Shown piece after piece: positions 41,282-50,582 of a DNA stretch of 64,000 nucleotides. The position numbers and the translations under genes were made by a program. How positions within the stretch are numbered: position 1 is the stretch's first letter; every line of letters starts with the position of its first letter. The stretch lies in assembly GCA_965246995.1 (NCBI GenBank), contig OZ252008.1, positions 682,001 to 746,000 of the forward strand. The letters run 5' to 3'. The notes under the pieces were generated by a model that saw only the letters and a program-made list of their open reading frames with translations, was not told the DNA's origin and did no database searches. The stretch comes from VXRJ01 sp965246995. Lineage in GTDB: Bacteria; Acidobacteriota; Vicinamibacteria; Vicinamibacterales; UBA8438.

Positions 41282-41302
41282 GCTGCCTACTCTACACAAC
41301 CG

Positions 41303-43087
41303 TCAGGCTTGGCTGGCGATCGCGTCCGCGAGGGCGGGAATAGTTGCTGTCCCGGGGACGATGTCGGCCCGGAGGCCGAACGCCGCAAGCGCTCTTGTCG
41401 TGACCGGGCCGATCGAAGCGACCACGACCCGTGCGAGGAGCGCCTTGGCCCGTTCGGGTCCGCCGAGAAGCGCAACGCACGTGCGGACGGCGGACGGACT
41501 GGTGAACGTGACGACGTCCAGCGCCCCCCGCTCGAGCATCCCGGCGAGATCGACATCGCCGGTGTCGGTGACAGCGATGGTCCGATACGCGACCACGTCG
41601 GTCACGGCCGCGCCGGCGCCGCGCAGGGTGTCGGGCAGTTCCGCCGCGGCCAGGTTGGTGCGGGGGAGCAGGACGTGCGCACCGTTGAGGTCGTGGTTGC
41701 GGATCAGTTCCTCGGCCGCCGCTTCGGCGCGGTGCTGTTTCGGGATGACGTCGACCGTGACGCCGTGACTGTCGAGGCGCGCCGCGGTGGCGGGGCCGAC
41801 CGCGACGACCTTCGCATCGCCCATCGGCTGATCGCGTTCCGGGATTCGCGACAGGACGGCGTCGACACCGTTCACCGACGTGAAGACGATCCAGTCGAAC
41901 GCGGCCACCCTGGCGCAGGCGTCAGCCAGAGCGCGTTCGTCTTTTGGAGGAGCAATAGCGATCATCGGGACGATCAGGGGAATGGCGCCGTGGGCGCGGA
42001 GTGCGTCGGCGAAATCGGTCGCCTGGTTGCGTGGGCGGGTTATGAGAACGCGCCTGCCGGCGAGGGGTCGCTGGTCGTGGGATTGACGGGATGTGCCCGG
42101 GTTCGCATCCGGTCCGGAGACCGCCGCATCCTGGCTGGCGCGCGCGGCTGGCGTGGAAGCCGCGGCACGAAGGATGCGGTCGGCGCCTTTCTCGAGAAGC
42201 GTTCGGGCCACCTGTTCGCCAAGCTCCGCGGCGTCATCTGCCGAGCCGGTGGCGTACTCACGGATCAGTTGCTGGCCGTCGTGGCTGGCGACGATGGCGC
42301 GGAGGTGAAGCCGGTCTCCCTCGACGGCGGCAATGGCGCCGAGCGGGGTGCGGCAATCGGCGCCGAGAGTCTCAACCAGCGTTCGTTCCGCGGTGAGTGC
42401 GGCCACGGTGTCGGGATCGGCAAGCGTGGCGATCCGGTCGCGCGTGACGTGGTCGTCGGCGCGGTACTCGGCGGCGAGGATTCCCTGACCGGGCGATGGC
42501 AGGCAGATGTCGAACGGGAGATGCGCGGCGATCCGTCGGGTCAGTCCGAGACGTTCGAGGCCGGCGGCGGCGAGGACCAGGAGGTCGTAGTCGCCATCGT
42601 CCAGCTTGCGGAGACGGGTGCCGACGTTGCCGCGGATCGGGGCGATGTCGAGGCGCGGGTACGCATGACTGAGTTGTGCACTCCGTCGGATGCTGCCGGT
42701 GCCGATCCGGAGACCGGGGGTCGTCAGAACGTCGGCGGCGACACGGTCGGTTGGCCTGTCCGCCGGGACGACGACACTGTCGTGCGGGTTGGCCCGTTCC
42801 AGTACGGCGCGGATGGTGAGGCCGGGCACGCGGTCAGCCGGCAGATCCTTCGCGCTGTGGATCGCCAGGTCCACGCGTCCGTCGATTAGCGCCTCCTCGA
42901 TCTCCTTGACGAAGAGGCGCTTGCCGCCTTCCTCGGCAAGCGGTCGTTCCGACAACCGGTCCCCGCTCGTCTTGATGACGACCAGTTCAGTAGCTGTGCC
43001 GCTACGCTCCGCAAGGGCGCTGGCGACCGCGTTCGCCTGCCAGAGAGCCAGAGGGCTTCCGCGCGTCCCGATGCGCAGCTCACTCAC
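41303..43087 (-). CDS. hemCD: fused hydroxymethylbilane synthase / uroporphyrinogen-III synthase
   Basis: Residues 1-305 are HemC, which links four porphobilinogens to hydroxymethylbilane. It begins LRIGTRGSPLALWQA, and Cys245 in LGADCRTPLG holds the dipyrromethane cofactor. A linker of about 30 residues leads to HemD (340-594), which cyclises the product with ring D inversion (RRVLITRPRNQ, WIVFTSVNGV, VVTFTSPSAVR). Fusion couples an unstable intermediate to its next enzyme. The GTG start overlaps the hemA stop (GTGA). Confidence 0.95.
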   Translation of the reverse strand: MSELRIGTRGSPLALWQANAVASALAERSGTATELVVIKTSGDRLSERPLAEEGGKRLFVKEIEEALIDGRVDLAIHSAKDLPADRVPGLTIRAVLERANPHDSVVVPADRPTDRVAADVLTTPGLRIGTGSIRRSAQLSHAYPRLDIAPIRGNVGTRLRKLDDGDYDLLVLAAAGLERLGLTRRIAAHLPFDICLPSPGQGILAAEYRADDHVTRDRIATLADPDTVAALTAERTLVETLGADCRTPLGAIAAVEGDRLHLRAIVASHDGQQLIREYATGSADDAAELGEQVARTLLEKGADRILRAAASTPAARASQDAAVSGPDANPGTSRQSHDQRPLAGRRVLITRPRNQATDFADALRAHGAIPLIVPMIAIAPPKDERALADACARVAAFDWIVFTSVNGVDAVLSRIPERDQPMGDAKVVAVGPATAARLDSHGVTVDVIPKQHRAEAAAEELIRNHDLNGAHVLLPRTNLAAAELPDTLRGAGAAVTDVVAYRTIAVTDTGDVDLAGMLERGALDVVTFTSPSAVRTCVALLGGPERAKALLARVVVASIGPVTTRALAAFGLRADIVPGTATIPALADAIASQA

Positions 43088-44367
43088 CGGCGGCGCACCG
43101 GCTGATCGCGGAGCCTGAAGAGGCGGTTGAGGGCGTCGGCGTCGGTGGCGGCCGCTTCGTCATCCGGCGCATCCTTCAACTGCTCGGTGGGGGACGCCAG
43201 GAGACGCTTGATCAGCAGGCGCGTCACTTCGTCGACCCGCGCGCGGTCCTCGGGCGACAGCCGCGCGAGCTTTGGTGCAAGACGCTCGAGTTCGTCCTGG
43301 CGTGTTCGTTCGAAGTGTTCCCAGAGCGCCACAACCGTCGGAATGGCGCCGCGCGAGCGGAGCCAGCGCAGGTAGGTGTCCGCCTCCTCGCGCACCATCT
43401 GCTCCCCCTGGTCCACCTTGGCCTGCCGCCTCGCCAGGTTGTCGCGGACGATCGCCTGCAGGTCGTCGATGTTGTAGAGGAAGACCTGCTCGACTTCGCT
43501 CGCCGCCGGCTCGACGTCACGCGGGAGGCCGATGTCGATGATGAAGAGCGGCCTGTCCCGCCGCGGCCGCATCGCGTCCGCGACATGTTCGCGCGTCAGC
43601 ATCCACTTCGACGAGCCGGTCGCGGTAACGACGATGTCGGTCGCCGTCAGCTCGTCCGTCATCGATCCCCACGGTATGGCGACGCCGTTCACCTTCCTGG
43701 CGAGCGCCTCGGCGTGTGCGGCGGTCCGGTTGGCGACACCGATCCTTCCCACTTTCTGCGACTGCAGGTGGGTCGCGGTCAGTTCCGCCATCGCGCCTGC
43801 CCCGACCACCAGGGTCTGCCGCCCCATGAGCGTCCCGAAGATCTTCCGCGCGAGCGAGATCGCCGCGTAGCTGACCGAGACGGCTCCCTCACCCAGGCCG
43901 GTTTCTGCCCGGACCCGCTTGCCGGCGGTGAACGCATGGTGAAACAGCCGGTTGAGCAACGCGCCGGTGAAACCCCACTCGGACGCGGCGGCGAAGGCGT
44001 CCTTTACCTGCCCCGCGATCTGCGGTTCGCCAACGACGAGGGAATCCAGTCCCGCGACGACCCGGAACAGGTGACGCGCCGCATCGCCCTGCGTGCGGCC
44101 GTAGAGGTGCGGCTTGAGTTCCGGCTCCGGCACGTCGTGGAACGAGCTCATGAACGCGGTGAGTCGCTCTCGCACCGGTTCCGGATCGTCGCAGACGGTG
44201 TAGATCTCGGAACGGTTGCAGGTAGAGAGCACCACGACCTCGGCGATGCCGGCGAGTTCGGCGATGCCCGCGAGCGCGGCGGGCATGCCGCGACGCTCGA
44301 AATCGATCCGCTCGCGCAGGTCTACCGGCGCGCTGTGATGGCTCGCGCCAAGAAGAAACAGGTGCAT
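43084..44367 (-). CDS. hemA: glutamyl-tRNA reductase
   Basis: HemA reduces glutamyl-tRNA to glutamate semialdehyde with NADPH, the first step of the C5 heme route. The nucleophile Cys50 is in VVLSTCNRSEIY. GLDSLVVGEPQIAGQVK, the NADPH fold LVVGAGAMAEL and the C-terminal dimerisation helix are all present. At 427 residues it is full length. It follows a ccsA/hemX-like membrane gene by 18 bases, a pairing common in many phyla. Confidence 0.96.
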   Translation of the reverse strand: MHLFLLGASHHSAPVDLRERIDFERRGMPAALAGIAELAGIAEVVVLSTCNRSEIYTVCDDPEPVRERLTAFMSSFHDVPEPELKPHLYGRTQGDAARHLFRVVAGLDSLVVGEPQIAGQVKDAFAAASEWGFTGALLNRLFHHAFTAGKRVRAETGLGEGAVSVSYAAISLARKIFGTLMGRQTLVVGAGAMAELTATHLQSQKVGRIGVANRTAAHAEALARKVNGVAIPWGSMTDELTATDIVVTATGSSKWMLTREHVADAMRPRRDRPLFIIDIGLPRDVEPAASEVEQVFLYNIDDLQAIVRDNLARRQAKVDQGEQMVREEADTYLRWLRSRGAIPTVVALWEHFERTRQDELERLAPKLARLSPEDRARVDEVTRLLIKRLLASPTEQLKDAPDDEAAATDADALNRLFRLRDQPVRRR

Positions 44368-44385
44368 CCGTCCGTTCGTGTCTCG

Positions 44386-45219
44386 TCAGTCGAGCGTGTA
44401 GAAATTGTGGCTCTCTGTGCCGAAGTAGCCGATCGGCACGAAGTTGAGCATCAGGATCGCGAACCCGATCGCCGACAGCCACGCCGCTCGCCGTCCGCCC
44501 CAGCCTATTGCGCGCCGCGCGTAGAGTTCGAACGTGTACACGCCCCAGCAGAGCAGCACGGTGAAGATCTTCGGATCGAAGAGTGACATCGCCTGCACGC
44601 GCGGGTCGGCGCTCGCCGGCCCCACCTGCAGCAGCCAGACGCCACCGACGGTGAGGCCGACGGTCAGAAAGAGCCAGCCGATGGTTACCGCGTGGCTGTT
44701 CATCCGGTCCAGGTTGTCGAGCGACGGCAGCCGCGCATAGAAGACACCCAGATGTTTCCCCTTCAGTTCCTTGAAGAGCAGCAGGTAGGTGACGCTGATG
44801 ACGCAGGCGAGCGCGAACGCGGCGTACGCCATCAGAAGCGAGGAGACATGTGTCTCGAACCAGCGGCTTTCCAGCACCGGCGGTCGTGCCGCGACGCTGT
44901 TGCCGATGGCTGGAATCAACTGCAGTGCGAACAGCAGCGGCGCGATAAAGATCCCCATCGCGCGTTCGCCGGTCGTCATCTCGGTGTAGAGGTAGGCGAG
45001 CGCCAGCACCCAGACGAAGGCCGAGATGGCGCCGGTGGTTCCGACCAGCGGAACATGTCCCATCTGCATCGTCTGCATCCCGATGATGAAGGTGTGGACG
45101 AGCGCTCCGGCACCGAGCGCGAGGGTGGCCATTTGCCCGGACCGCGAACTGCGCTGCCAGAAATGGACGGCGTAGATGAGGCCGGCGACGGCGTAGAGCG
45201 TCAGCGGAACCGCGTTCAT
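44386..45219 (-). CDS. cytochrome c assembly protein, CcsA/HemX-like
   Basis: A 277-residue membrane protein with about eight hydrophobic helices and conserved histidines (LVHTFIIG, FETHVSSLLMAYAAF, MNSHAVTIGWL). It belongs to the CcsA/CcmC/HemX heme-handling family, but the full tryptophan-rich WWD signature is weak here, as in HemX. The position next to hemA fits HemX, a membrane protein that affects HemA level, or a heme exporter for cytochrome c. These two readings cannot be separated from the sequence. Confidence 0.85.
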   Translation of the reverse strand: MNAVPLTLYAVAGLIYAVHFWQRSSRSGQMATLALGAGALVHTFIIGMQTMQMGHVPLVGTTGAISAFVWVLALAYLYTEMTTGERAMGIFIAPLLFALQLIPAIGNSVAARPPVLESRWFETHVSSLLMAYAAFALACVISVTYLLLFKELKGKHLGVFYARLPSLDNLDRMNSHAVTIGWLFLTVGLTVGGVWLLQVGPASADPRVQAMSLFDPKIFTVLLCWGVYTFELYARRAIGWGGRRAAWLSAIGFAILMLNFVPIGYFGTESHNFYTLD

Positions 45220-45221
45220 CT

Positions 45222-46154
45222 TCAGCTGCTCGGCGCGTAGTAGCCCTGCTTGGCGCGCGCCGTGACATGCTCCTGGTCGGCGCGAACGACGATGCGTCGC
45301 CAGGCGCCGTTGCGCATCGGGTTGGCCGAGATGTAGCCGATGGCGTACTGACTCGACAATTCGTCGGAGATCTGCTGGTAAATCACCGGCAGCTCTTCTA
45401 CCAGTTCCGGAAAAAAGGCGCGACCGCCTGTCTCCTGCGCCAGCTCCCGCAGGACGAAGTCCGCCTCCCGGAACCCGCGGCGATGACGGCTCTCCTCCGA
45501 TTGCAGGCCGATCGAGTAGATGGCGGTATCGGAGCGCTTCGCCAGCTCGAGTACCTCGTCGAAGGTGACGAGACTGGAGGTGTCCTCGCCGTCCGAAAGG
45601 ACGATGATCGCCTCGCGCCGCAGGTCCGCCTCCTGCAATGGCGCCTTGGCCATCTCGCGCAGCGCGATGTAGAGGGCGTTGTAGAGCGATGTCGAGCCGC
45701 CCGCCGTGGTCTGCCGGATTGCGGTTTCGAGTTGCTCGATGTCGTTCGTGAACGTCTGCCGGATGTCGACCCGGCTGTCGAAGTCGACCACCTCGGCCAG
45801 ATCCTCGGATCGGAGCCGCTCGGCGAAGCCAATCGCCGCCTCCTGCGCGGTGTTCATCTTCTCATCCATGCTGGCGCTCGTGTCGATGAGCAGCGCGAGT
45901 GCGATTGGCAGCTGGGTCTTGGTGAAGAAGGTGATCTCCTGCTGCACGCCATCCTCGTACACGAAGAAGTCCGGCTGCTGCAGGTCCGTCACGAAGCGGC
46001 CTTCCCGGTCGGTGACGGTGATGCTGAGCGAAACCACATCGACGCCGGCCCGGAACGACGGCGACTGCGTGTCGGGCGGCTGGGCAGCCGTGGCCGTTAT
46101 CGCCAGCAGCGAGGCGACGGCGGCGGCGGCGACCGCCTGTTCAACCCGGATCAC
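45222..46154 (-). CDS. secreted von Willebrand A domain protein (acidobacterial type), intact MIDAS
   Basis: A 310-residue protein with an N-terminal signal peptide (ending near TATAAQ), an N-terminal beta domain (VVSLSITVTDREGRFV, DFFVYEDGVQQEITFF) and a VWA domain with the metal site DTSAS (from Asp91) and LSDGEDTSS. This layout is the VWFA-related type very abundant in Acidobacteriota. Function is unknown; a periplasmic or surface protein-binding role is likely. Its start overlaps the stop of the upstream VWA gene. Confidence 0.88.
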   Translation of the reverse strand: MIRVEQAVAAAAVASLLAITATAAQPPDTQSPSFRAGVDVVSLSITVTDREGRFVTDLQQPDFFVYEDGVQQEITFFTKTQLPIALALLIDTSASMDEKMNTAQEAAIGFAERLRSEDLAEVVDFDSRVDIRQTFTNDIEQLETAIRQTTAGGSTSLYNALYIALREMAKAPLQEADLRREAIIVLSDGEDTSSLVTFDEVLELAKRSDTAIYSIGLQSEESRHRRGFREADFVLRELAQETGGRAFFPELVEELPVIYQQISDELSSQYAIGYISANPMRNGAWRRIVVRADQEHVTARAKQGYYAPSS

Positions 46155-47071
46155 GGCCGGTCCCCGTCGCGCCGGAGCGGTGTGCCGCGCGCTTCCATGT
46201 CAGGTTGAGTGGCATCGACGGAGATCGCCTCGGGCGGGATCAGTGCGCCGGGGCGGGAGTAGGTGACCAGGTACTGCCCGCGCAGTTCCGCCACCAGTTC
46301 GTCCATCGCCCGCTCGAGGGCGGAACTGGCCAGCAGGTCGCGGTGTCGCCCGCCGCTTTGGGACGGACCTCGCTGCAGCACGATGTCACGCTCGATGCGC
46401 TGCCGGCCGATATCGGTGCCGAACCCGGCCAGGTTGGAAGACGTTGTCCGCTGATTCCGGAGTGAGAAGGTGTAAACCGTCGCTCCGCTCCGCTCTATCG
46501 CTTCCAGAGCGTCGCGTGCGTTCCGGTTGCTGTAATCGATGCCCTCCGACGTAACCACGATGAACACGGGGCGTTCTGGCATCCGCTCGATGACCCCGTT
46601 CGCCACCTGCTCCAACGCGTCCAGCAGGTAGGCGGCCTGGCCAACCTGCGGGAAGACCTGGCCGATACCGTCGAGCAGGCGGTCGAGATCCGAGGTGGCG
46701 GGGACCACGATCCTGGGTGGACCGCCAAAGGTGACCAGCGCGATGTCGTTGTCACCATGCATCCCATCGACGAATGCCTCAAGGGCACTGCGGATGTGGG
46801 AAACGGCGCCGGTCGCTCCCTCGCTGGTGTCGACGAGGAGGATGGCCTGACGGCCGTTCTCCGCGGGCTCGACCCGCAGGATTTCGCGCGGGACATCGTC
46901 CTCTCGGATATCGAAGTCGGCAACGGTGAGTTCGGGAACCGGGGCACCGTCGTCGTCGAGGACCGAAACGAGCATTTGTCGTTCGGTGGGGCCCGAGGTT
47001 GGTTGAGCGGCGACCGGCGAGATCGCCGTCAGCGCAAGGATCAGCGTGAACGCCGCGCAGATATGCGCCAT
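46151..47071 (-). CDS. secreted von Willebrand A domain protein, degenerate MIDAS
   Basis: A second VWA protein of the same layout (306 residues from the ATG at 47071), with signal peptide HICAAFTLILALTAISPVAA, an N-terminal VSVLDDDGAPVPELTVADF block and a VWA fold. The metal motif reads DTSEG in place of DxSxS, so metal binding may be lost. The ATG at 47071 was chosen because it starts the signal peptide; the open frame upstream lacks one. It is the first gene of the pair, so the two products may form a heteromer. Confidence 0.85.
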   Translation of the reverse strand: MAHICAAFTLILALTAISPVAAQPTSGPTERQMLVSVLDDDGAPVPELTVADFDIREDDVPREILRVEPAENGRQAILLVDTSEGATGAVSHIRSALEAFVDGMHGDNDIALVTFGGPPRIVVPATSDLDRLLDGIGQVFPQVGQAAYLLDALEQVANGVIERMPERPVFIVVTSEGIDYSNRNARDALEAIERSGATVYTFSLRNQRTTSSNLAGFGTDIGRQRIERDIVLQRGPSQSGGRHRDLLASSALERAMDELVAELRGQYLVTYSRPGALIPPEAISVDATQPDMEARGTPLRRDGDRP

Positions 47072-47091
47072 GGGTCTCGGAACCTTTTCCG

Positions 47092-47097
47092 AGTATA
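47092..47097 (-). promoter_or_regulatory. -10 element (TATACT) for the VWA gene pair
   Basis: On the minus strand TATACT lies 20 bases before the ATG at 47071, with a GGAAAAGG ribosome site between. A -35 is not obvious. Confidence 0.45.
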
Positions 47098-47174
47098 TAG
47101 CCGGATGCTCGTCCGCGGCCCGGATGCAGGAGTCGCGGGGCCGGTACCGGAGGCGCTGGCGGGCCCCGCGCGGA

Positions 47175-47205
47175 TTGACACCGGCTGGGGGGACTGCCAT
47201 ATAAT
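47175..47205 (+). promoter_or_regulatory. sigma-70-type promoter of the nuo operon
   Basis: A perfect TTGACA (47175-47180) and perfect TATAAT (47200-47205) are separated by 19 bases, slightly longer than the optimum 17. They lie 44 bases before the nuoA ATG. This is the best consensus promoter in the window, in keeping with the high expression expected of a respiratory operon. Confidence 0.75.
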
Positions 47206-47249
47206 TTCCCCGGTTTTACAGGCCGGTACGCCCGCGCACCCGAACCACG

Positions 47250-47606
47250 ATGCTCGACGCCTACATCCCGATTCTCCTGTTCATACTTGTCGCGATCGGT
47301 TTCGCGATCTTCACGCTGATGATCTCGAAACTGCTCCATTCGAGCAGCTACAACCGGGTGAAACTGGAGCCGTACGAGTGCGGGATTGAACCGCTGACCG
47401 ACGCCCGCGACCGGTACAGCATTCGCTACTACCTGGTGGCGATGCTGTTCGTCATCTTCGACGTCGAGACGGTCTTCATGTTTCCCTGGGCAGTCGTCAT
47501 GGACGAACTGGCGCTCTTCGGCCTGATCGAGATGCTGGTCTTCCTCTTCATCCTGGTGATCGGCTACGTGTACGCCTGGCGCAAGGGCGCGCTCGACTGG
47601 GCCTGA
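47250..47606 (+). CDS. nuoA: NADH-quinone oxidoreductase subunit A
   Basis: NuoA is a small membrane subunit at the hinge of complex I. The 118-residue protein has three hydrophobic helices and the conserved loop YECGIEP with the quinone-channel Cys, followed by RYSIRYYLVAMLFVIFDVE with conserved acidic residues in the second helix. It is the first gene of the operon. In most bacteria nuoB comes next; here nuoC follows after 23 bases and nuoB is absent. Confidence 0.96.
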   Translation: MLDAYIPILLFILVAIGFAIFTLMISKLLHSSSYNRVKLEPYECGIEPLTDARDRYSIRYYLVAMLFVIFDVETVFMFPWAVVMDELALFGLIEMLVFLFILVIGYVYAWRKGALDWA

Positions 47607-47629
47607 GGTCAGGGCCGGTTGCGACTTCC

Positions 47630-48394
47630 ATGACGGACGAAACCAAGCCGACGGAACAGGGAGGCGGCGCGCCGGAGAAACCGGCCGTCCCTGGTGTCGA
47701 CAAACCGAAGCCGTCGCCGGCTGCGGTTGCCGCACCGAGACCGAAGCCGGGGCCAGGCGCGGCGGCCAGACCGAGGCCGAAGCGGGCCCCGAAAGCCCCC
47801 CCGGAGCCGCCCAAGGGCCCGGAGGATCAGGCGCCACCCGAAGGGATGGCACTGCCGCCAGCCGTCACTGCGCTCCAGGAAGGCGTGCCGGGCGCGGTTT
47901 CGCAGATCTCCTACTGGGTCGGCGACTGGACCGTTATTGTCGCCTCCGACCGCCTGCTCGATGTCATGCGCTTCCTGCGGGACAATCCGGCGACCGCCTT
48001 CGACTACTGTTCGGACGTCACCGCAGTCGACTGGCCGCCCCGCGCGCAGCGCTTCGACGTCATTTACTGCCTCTATTCCACCCGCCTCCGGCACCGGCTG
48101 CGCATCAAGGTGCGGGCCGGCGAGCAGGATCCGATCGAGTCGGTCACCTGTCTCTGGACCGCCGCGAACTGGCTGGAGCGCGAGGTGTGGGATCAGTTCG
48201 GCGTGAACATCGTGAACCATCCCGACCTGCGCCGGCTCCTGATGCCAGACGAGTGGCAGGGGCACCCCCAGCGGAAGGACTACCCGCTCGAGGGTCCGGG
48301 CGAGTTGCTGATGGAGAACCCGCAGGATTGGTTGCGCATTCGGAACCTGCCGGACGAAGCGGTAGTGGGCGCCTCGGACGAGGAGATCGAATAG
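47630..48394 (+). CDS. nuoC: NADH-quinone oxidoreductase subunit C with Pro/Ala/Lys-rich N-terminal extension
   Basis: NuoC (30 kDa subunit) is part of the hydrophilic connecting module of complex I. The NuoC domain occupies about residues 78-240, with DWPPRAQRFDVIYCLYS, ANWLEREVWDQFGV and the signature MPDEWQGHPQRKDYPLEGP (RRLLMPDEW nearby). The first about 70 residues are a low-complexity Pro/Ala/Lys-rich stretch absent from typical NuoC; it may be a disordered tether. It is not fused to NuoD. The nuoD start follows 1 base after its stop. Confidence 0.93.
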   Translation: MTDETKPTEQGGGAPEKPAVPGVDKPKPSPAAVAAPRPKPGPGAAARPRPKRAPKAPPEPPKGPEDQAPPEGMALPPAVTALQEGVPGAVSQISYWVGDWTVIVASDRLLDVMRFLRDNPATAFDYCSDVTAVDWPPRAQRFDVIYCLYSTRLRHRLRIKVRAGEQDPIESVTCLWTAANWLEREVWDQFGVNIVNHPDLRRLLMPDEWQGHPQRKDYPLEGPGELLMENPQDWLRIRNLPDEAVVGASDEEIE

Positions 48395-48395
48395 G

Positions 48396-49547
48396 GTGGC
48401 CGATCCGATGACGACGACGCTCGACGCCCCACGCGCCTCTGCGACGCAGTTCGACACGGACGAGCTGGTCATCAACATGGGGCCGCAGCACCCCAGCACA
48501 CACGGGGTGCTGCGCGTCGTGCTGAAACTGGACGGCGAGAAGGTTATCGACGCCGATTGCGTTATTGGCTATATCCACCGCGGCATCGAGAAGCTGTGCG
48601 AGAACCGCGACTGGACCCAGATCATCCTGCTCACCGACCGGATGGACTACGTAGCCGCCGCCACCAACAACCTCGGCTACGTACAGACGGTCGAGAAACT
48701 GATGCAGGTGGAGGTGCCGCGCCGCGCCCGCTATATCCGAACCATCCTGGCGGAGCTGCAGCGGATCGCGAGCCACTGTCTCTGGCTCGGGACGCACGCG
48801 ATGGACATCGGCGCGATGACGGTCCTCCTCTACGCGTTCCGCGAGCGGGAATTCGTGCTCGATCTGTTCGAAGAGTTCTGCGGCGCGCGCCTTACGTACA
48901 ACTCGATGCGCATCGGGGGGCTTCCGCTCGATATACCGCCCGGCTGGGACAAGAAGGTGCTTGCCTTCTGCGACCTGATGGAAGGGAAGCTGAACGACTA
49001 CGAGATGCTCCTGACCAACAACCGGATCTGGCTGAAGCGGACGCGCGACGTCGGCGTCATCTCGGCCGACGAGGCGATCTCACTCGGCTTGTGCGGTCCG
49101 CCGCTGCGCGGCTCCGGCGTGCTGCGCGATGTCCGAAAGGACGAGCCGTACGCCGCCTACGACGAGTTCGACTTCAACATCCCGATCGGCACCAAGGGCG
49201 ACACCTACGACCGCTACCTCATCCGGATGGACGAGTTCCGCGAGTCGATCCGGATCATTCGCCAGGCCATCGAGGGGATTCCGGAGGGGCCATATATCGG
49301 CAAGGTGCCGCGTTTGCTGAAGCCGCCCGCCGGAGAGACCTACCACGCGATTGAATCCCCGAAGGGCGAACTGGGCTACTTTATCGTCAGCGACGGGAAG
49401 TCGACCAACCCGTACCGTTTCCGCGTGCGGCCGCCGTCGTTCTGCAACCTGCAGGGTCTGAGGCGTCTGGCAGTGGGGCACATGGTGGCCGACGTGGTGG
49501 CGCTTATCGGCACCATTGACATCGTTCTCGGCGAGGTGGACCGGTAG
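48396..49547 (+). CDS. nuoD: NADH-quinone oxidoreductase subunit D
   Basis: NuoD (49 kDa subunit) forms the quinone-reduction site together with NuoB. The 383-residue protein has the hallmark NMGPQHPSTHGVLR, YIHRGIEKLCE, RIGGLPLDIPPGW and the C-terminal RPPSFCNLQGL and IGTIDIVLGEVDR. It uses GTG 48396 or ATG 48408. NuoB, its direct partner, is not encoded in this window. nuoH follows 24 bases later, in place of the usual nuoE-F-G. Confidence 0.96.
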   Translation: MADPMTTTLDAPRASATQFDTDELVINMGPQHPSTHGVLRVVLKLDGEKVIDADCVIGYIHRGIEKLCENRDWTQIILLTDRMDYVAAATNNLGYVQTVEKLMQVEVPRRARYIRTILAELQRIASHCLWLGTHAMDIGAMTVLLYAFREREFVLDLFEEFCGARLTYNSMRIGGLPLDIPPGWDKKVLAFCDLMEGKLNDYEMLLTNNRIWLKRTRDVGVISADEAISLGLCGPPLRGSGVLRDVRKDEPYAAYDEFDFNIPIGTKGDTYDRYLIRMDEFRESIRIIRQAIEGIPEGPYIGKVPRLLKPPAGETYHAIESPKGELGYFIVSDGKSTNPYRFRVRPPSFCNLQGLRRLAVGHMVADVVALIGTIDIVLGEVDR

Positions 49548-49571
49548 GCGGGAAGCCGACCGACGAACGCG

Positions 49572-50579
49572 ATGGACGCCTTCCTCAACGACTTCGTCGC
49601 TCCGCTCGCCAAGATCGCGGTGCTGCTGAATGCAGTGCTCGTGGGGGTCACCTTCCTGGTGCTGATGGAGCGGAAGGTGATTGCCTGGGCGCAGTCGCGC
49701 CTCGGCCCGATGCGCGTCGGACCGTACGGCATCCTGCAGGCGATCGCCGACCCGATCAAGCTTATTCTCAAGGAGGACATCACCCCGCGGAAGGTGGACC
49801 GCTACGTCTTCACACTGGCGCCGATCATGAGCCTGGTGCCGGCGCTGGTGGTCTTCTCGGTGGTGCCGTTCGGGCCGGACCCGCTCTACTACATCGGTGA
49901 CATCAACGTCGGACTGCTCTTCATCATCTCGGTCATGTCGATTGGCGTCTACGGAATCATCCTGGGCGGTTGGGCGTCGAACTCGAAGTACCCGCTGCTC
50001 GCCAGCTTGCGCGCCTCGGCACAGCTCATCAGCTACGAGATCGCGGTGACGATGACGCTGGTGAGCGTGATCCTGACGACCGGCACGCTCAACCTGATCG
50101 GGATCGTGGAAGCGCAACGCGACAGCGGACTGTGGTTCGCGTTCGTTCAGCCGGTGGCGCTCATGCTGGTTTTCATCGGCGGCCTCGCCGAGACCAACCG
50201 GGCGCCGTTCGACCTGCCGGAGGCGGAGACCGAACTGACCGGCGGGTTTCACACCGAGTACAGCGGCATGCGCTTTGCCCTCTTCTTCCTGGCGGAATAC
50301 GCCAACATGATCGTCATCTCGGCCATCGTCGTGGTGATATTCCTGGGTGGCTGGCTCCGGCCGTTCCCGAGTGTCGAGGCGCTCGCGTTCCTCGACTACG
50401 TGCCCCCCTGGATCTGGTTCATCGGGAAGATCTTCCTTTTCCTCTACGTCTTCATCTGGATCCGCGCCACGCTGCCGCGCTACCGCTACGACCAGTTGAT
50501 GGCGCTGGGCTGGAAGGTGTTGATCCCGGTGGCAATAGGCAATCTGGTGGTGACCGCCGTGCTGAAGGTGCTGATATAG
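49572..50579 (+). CDS. nuoH: NADH-quinone oxidoreductase subunit H
   Basis: NuoH is the membrane subunit that joins the quinone site to the proton channels. The 335-residue protein has about eight helices, with MERKVIAWAQSRLGPMRVGP, GGLAETNRAPFDLPEAETEL and the C-terminal RATLPRYRYDQLM, all diagnostic. nuoI, normally next, is missing; nuoJ starts 3 bases after the stop. Confidence 0.97.
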   Translation: MDAFLNDFVAPLAKIAVLLNAVLVGVTFLVLMERKVIAWAQSRLGPMRVGPYGILQAIADPIKLILKEDITPRKVDRYVFTLAPIMSLVPALVVFSVVPFGPDPLYYIGDINVGLLFIISVMSIGVYGIILGGWASNSKYPLLASLRASAQLISYEIAVTMTLVSVILTTGTLNLIGIVEAQRDSGLWFAFVQPVALMLVFIGGLAETNRAPFDLPEAETELTGGFHTEYSGMRFALFFLAEYANMIVISAIVVVIFLGGWLRPFPSVEALAFLDYVPPWIWFIGKIFLFLYVFIWIRATLPRYRYDQLMALGWKVLIPVAIGNLVVTAVLKVLI

Positions 50580-50582
50580 ACG

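Noticed and set aside
41282..41299. TTG start for hemB at 41299
   Set aside because: The GTG at 41281 gives the usual N-terminus; the six extra residues are not conserved in HemB.
47607..47629. Possible hidden nuoB between nuoA and nuoC
   Set aside because: Only 23 bases separate the two genes; no Cys-rich NuoB motif occurs in any nearby frame.
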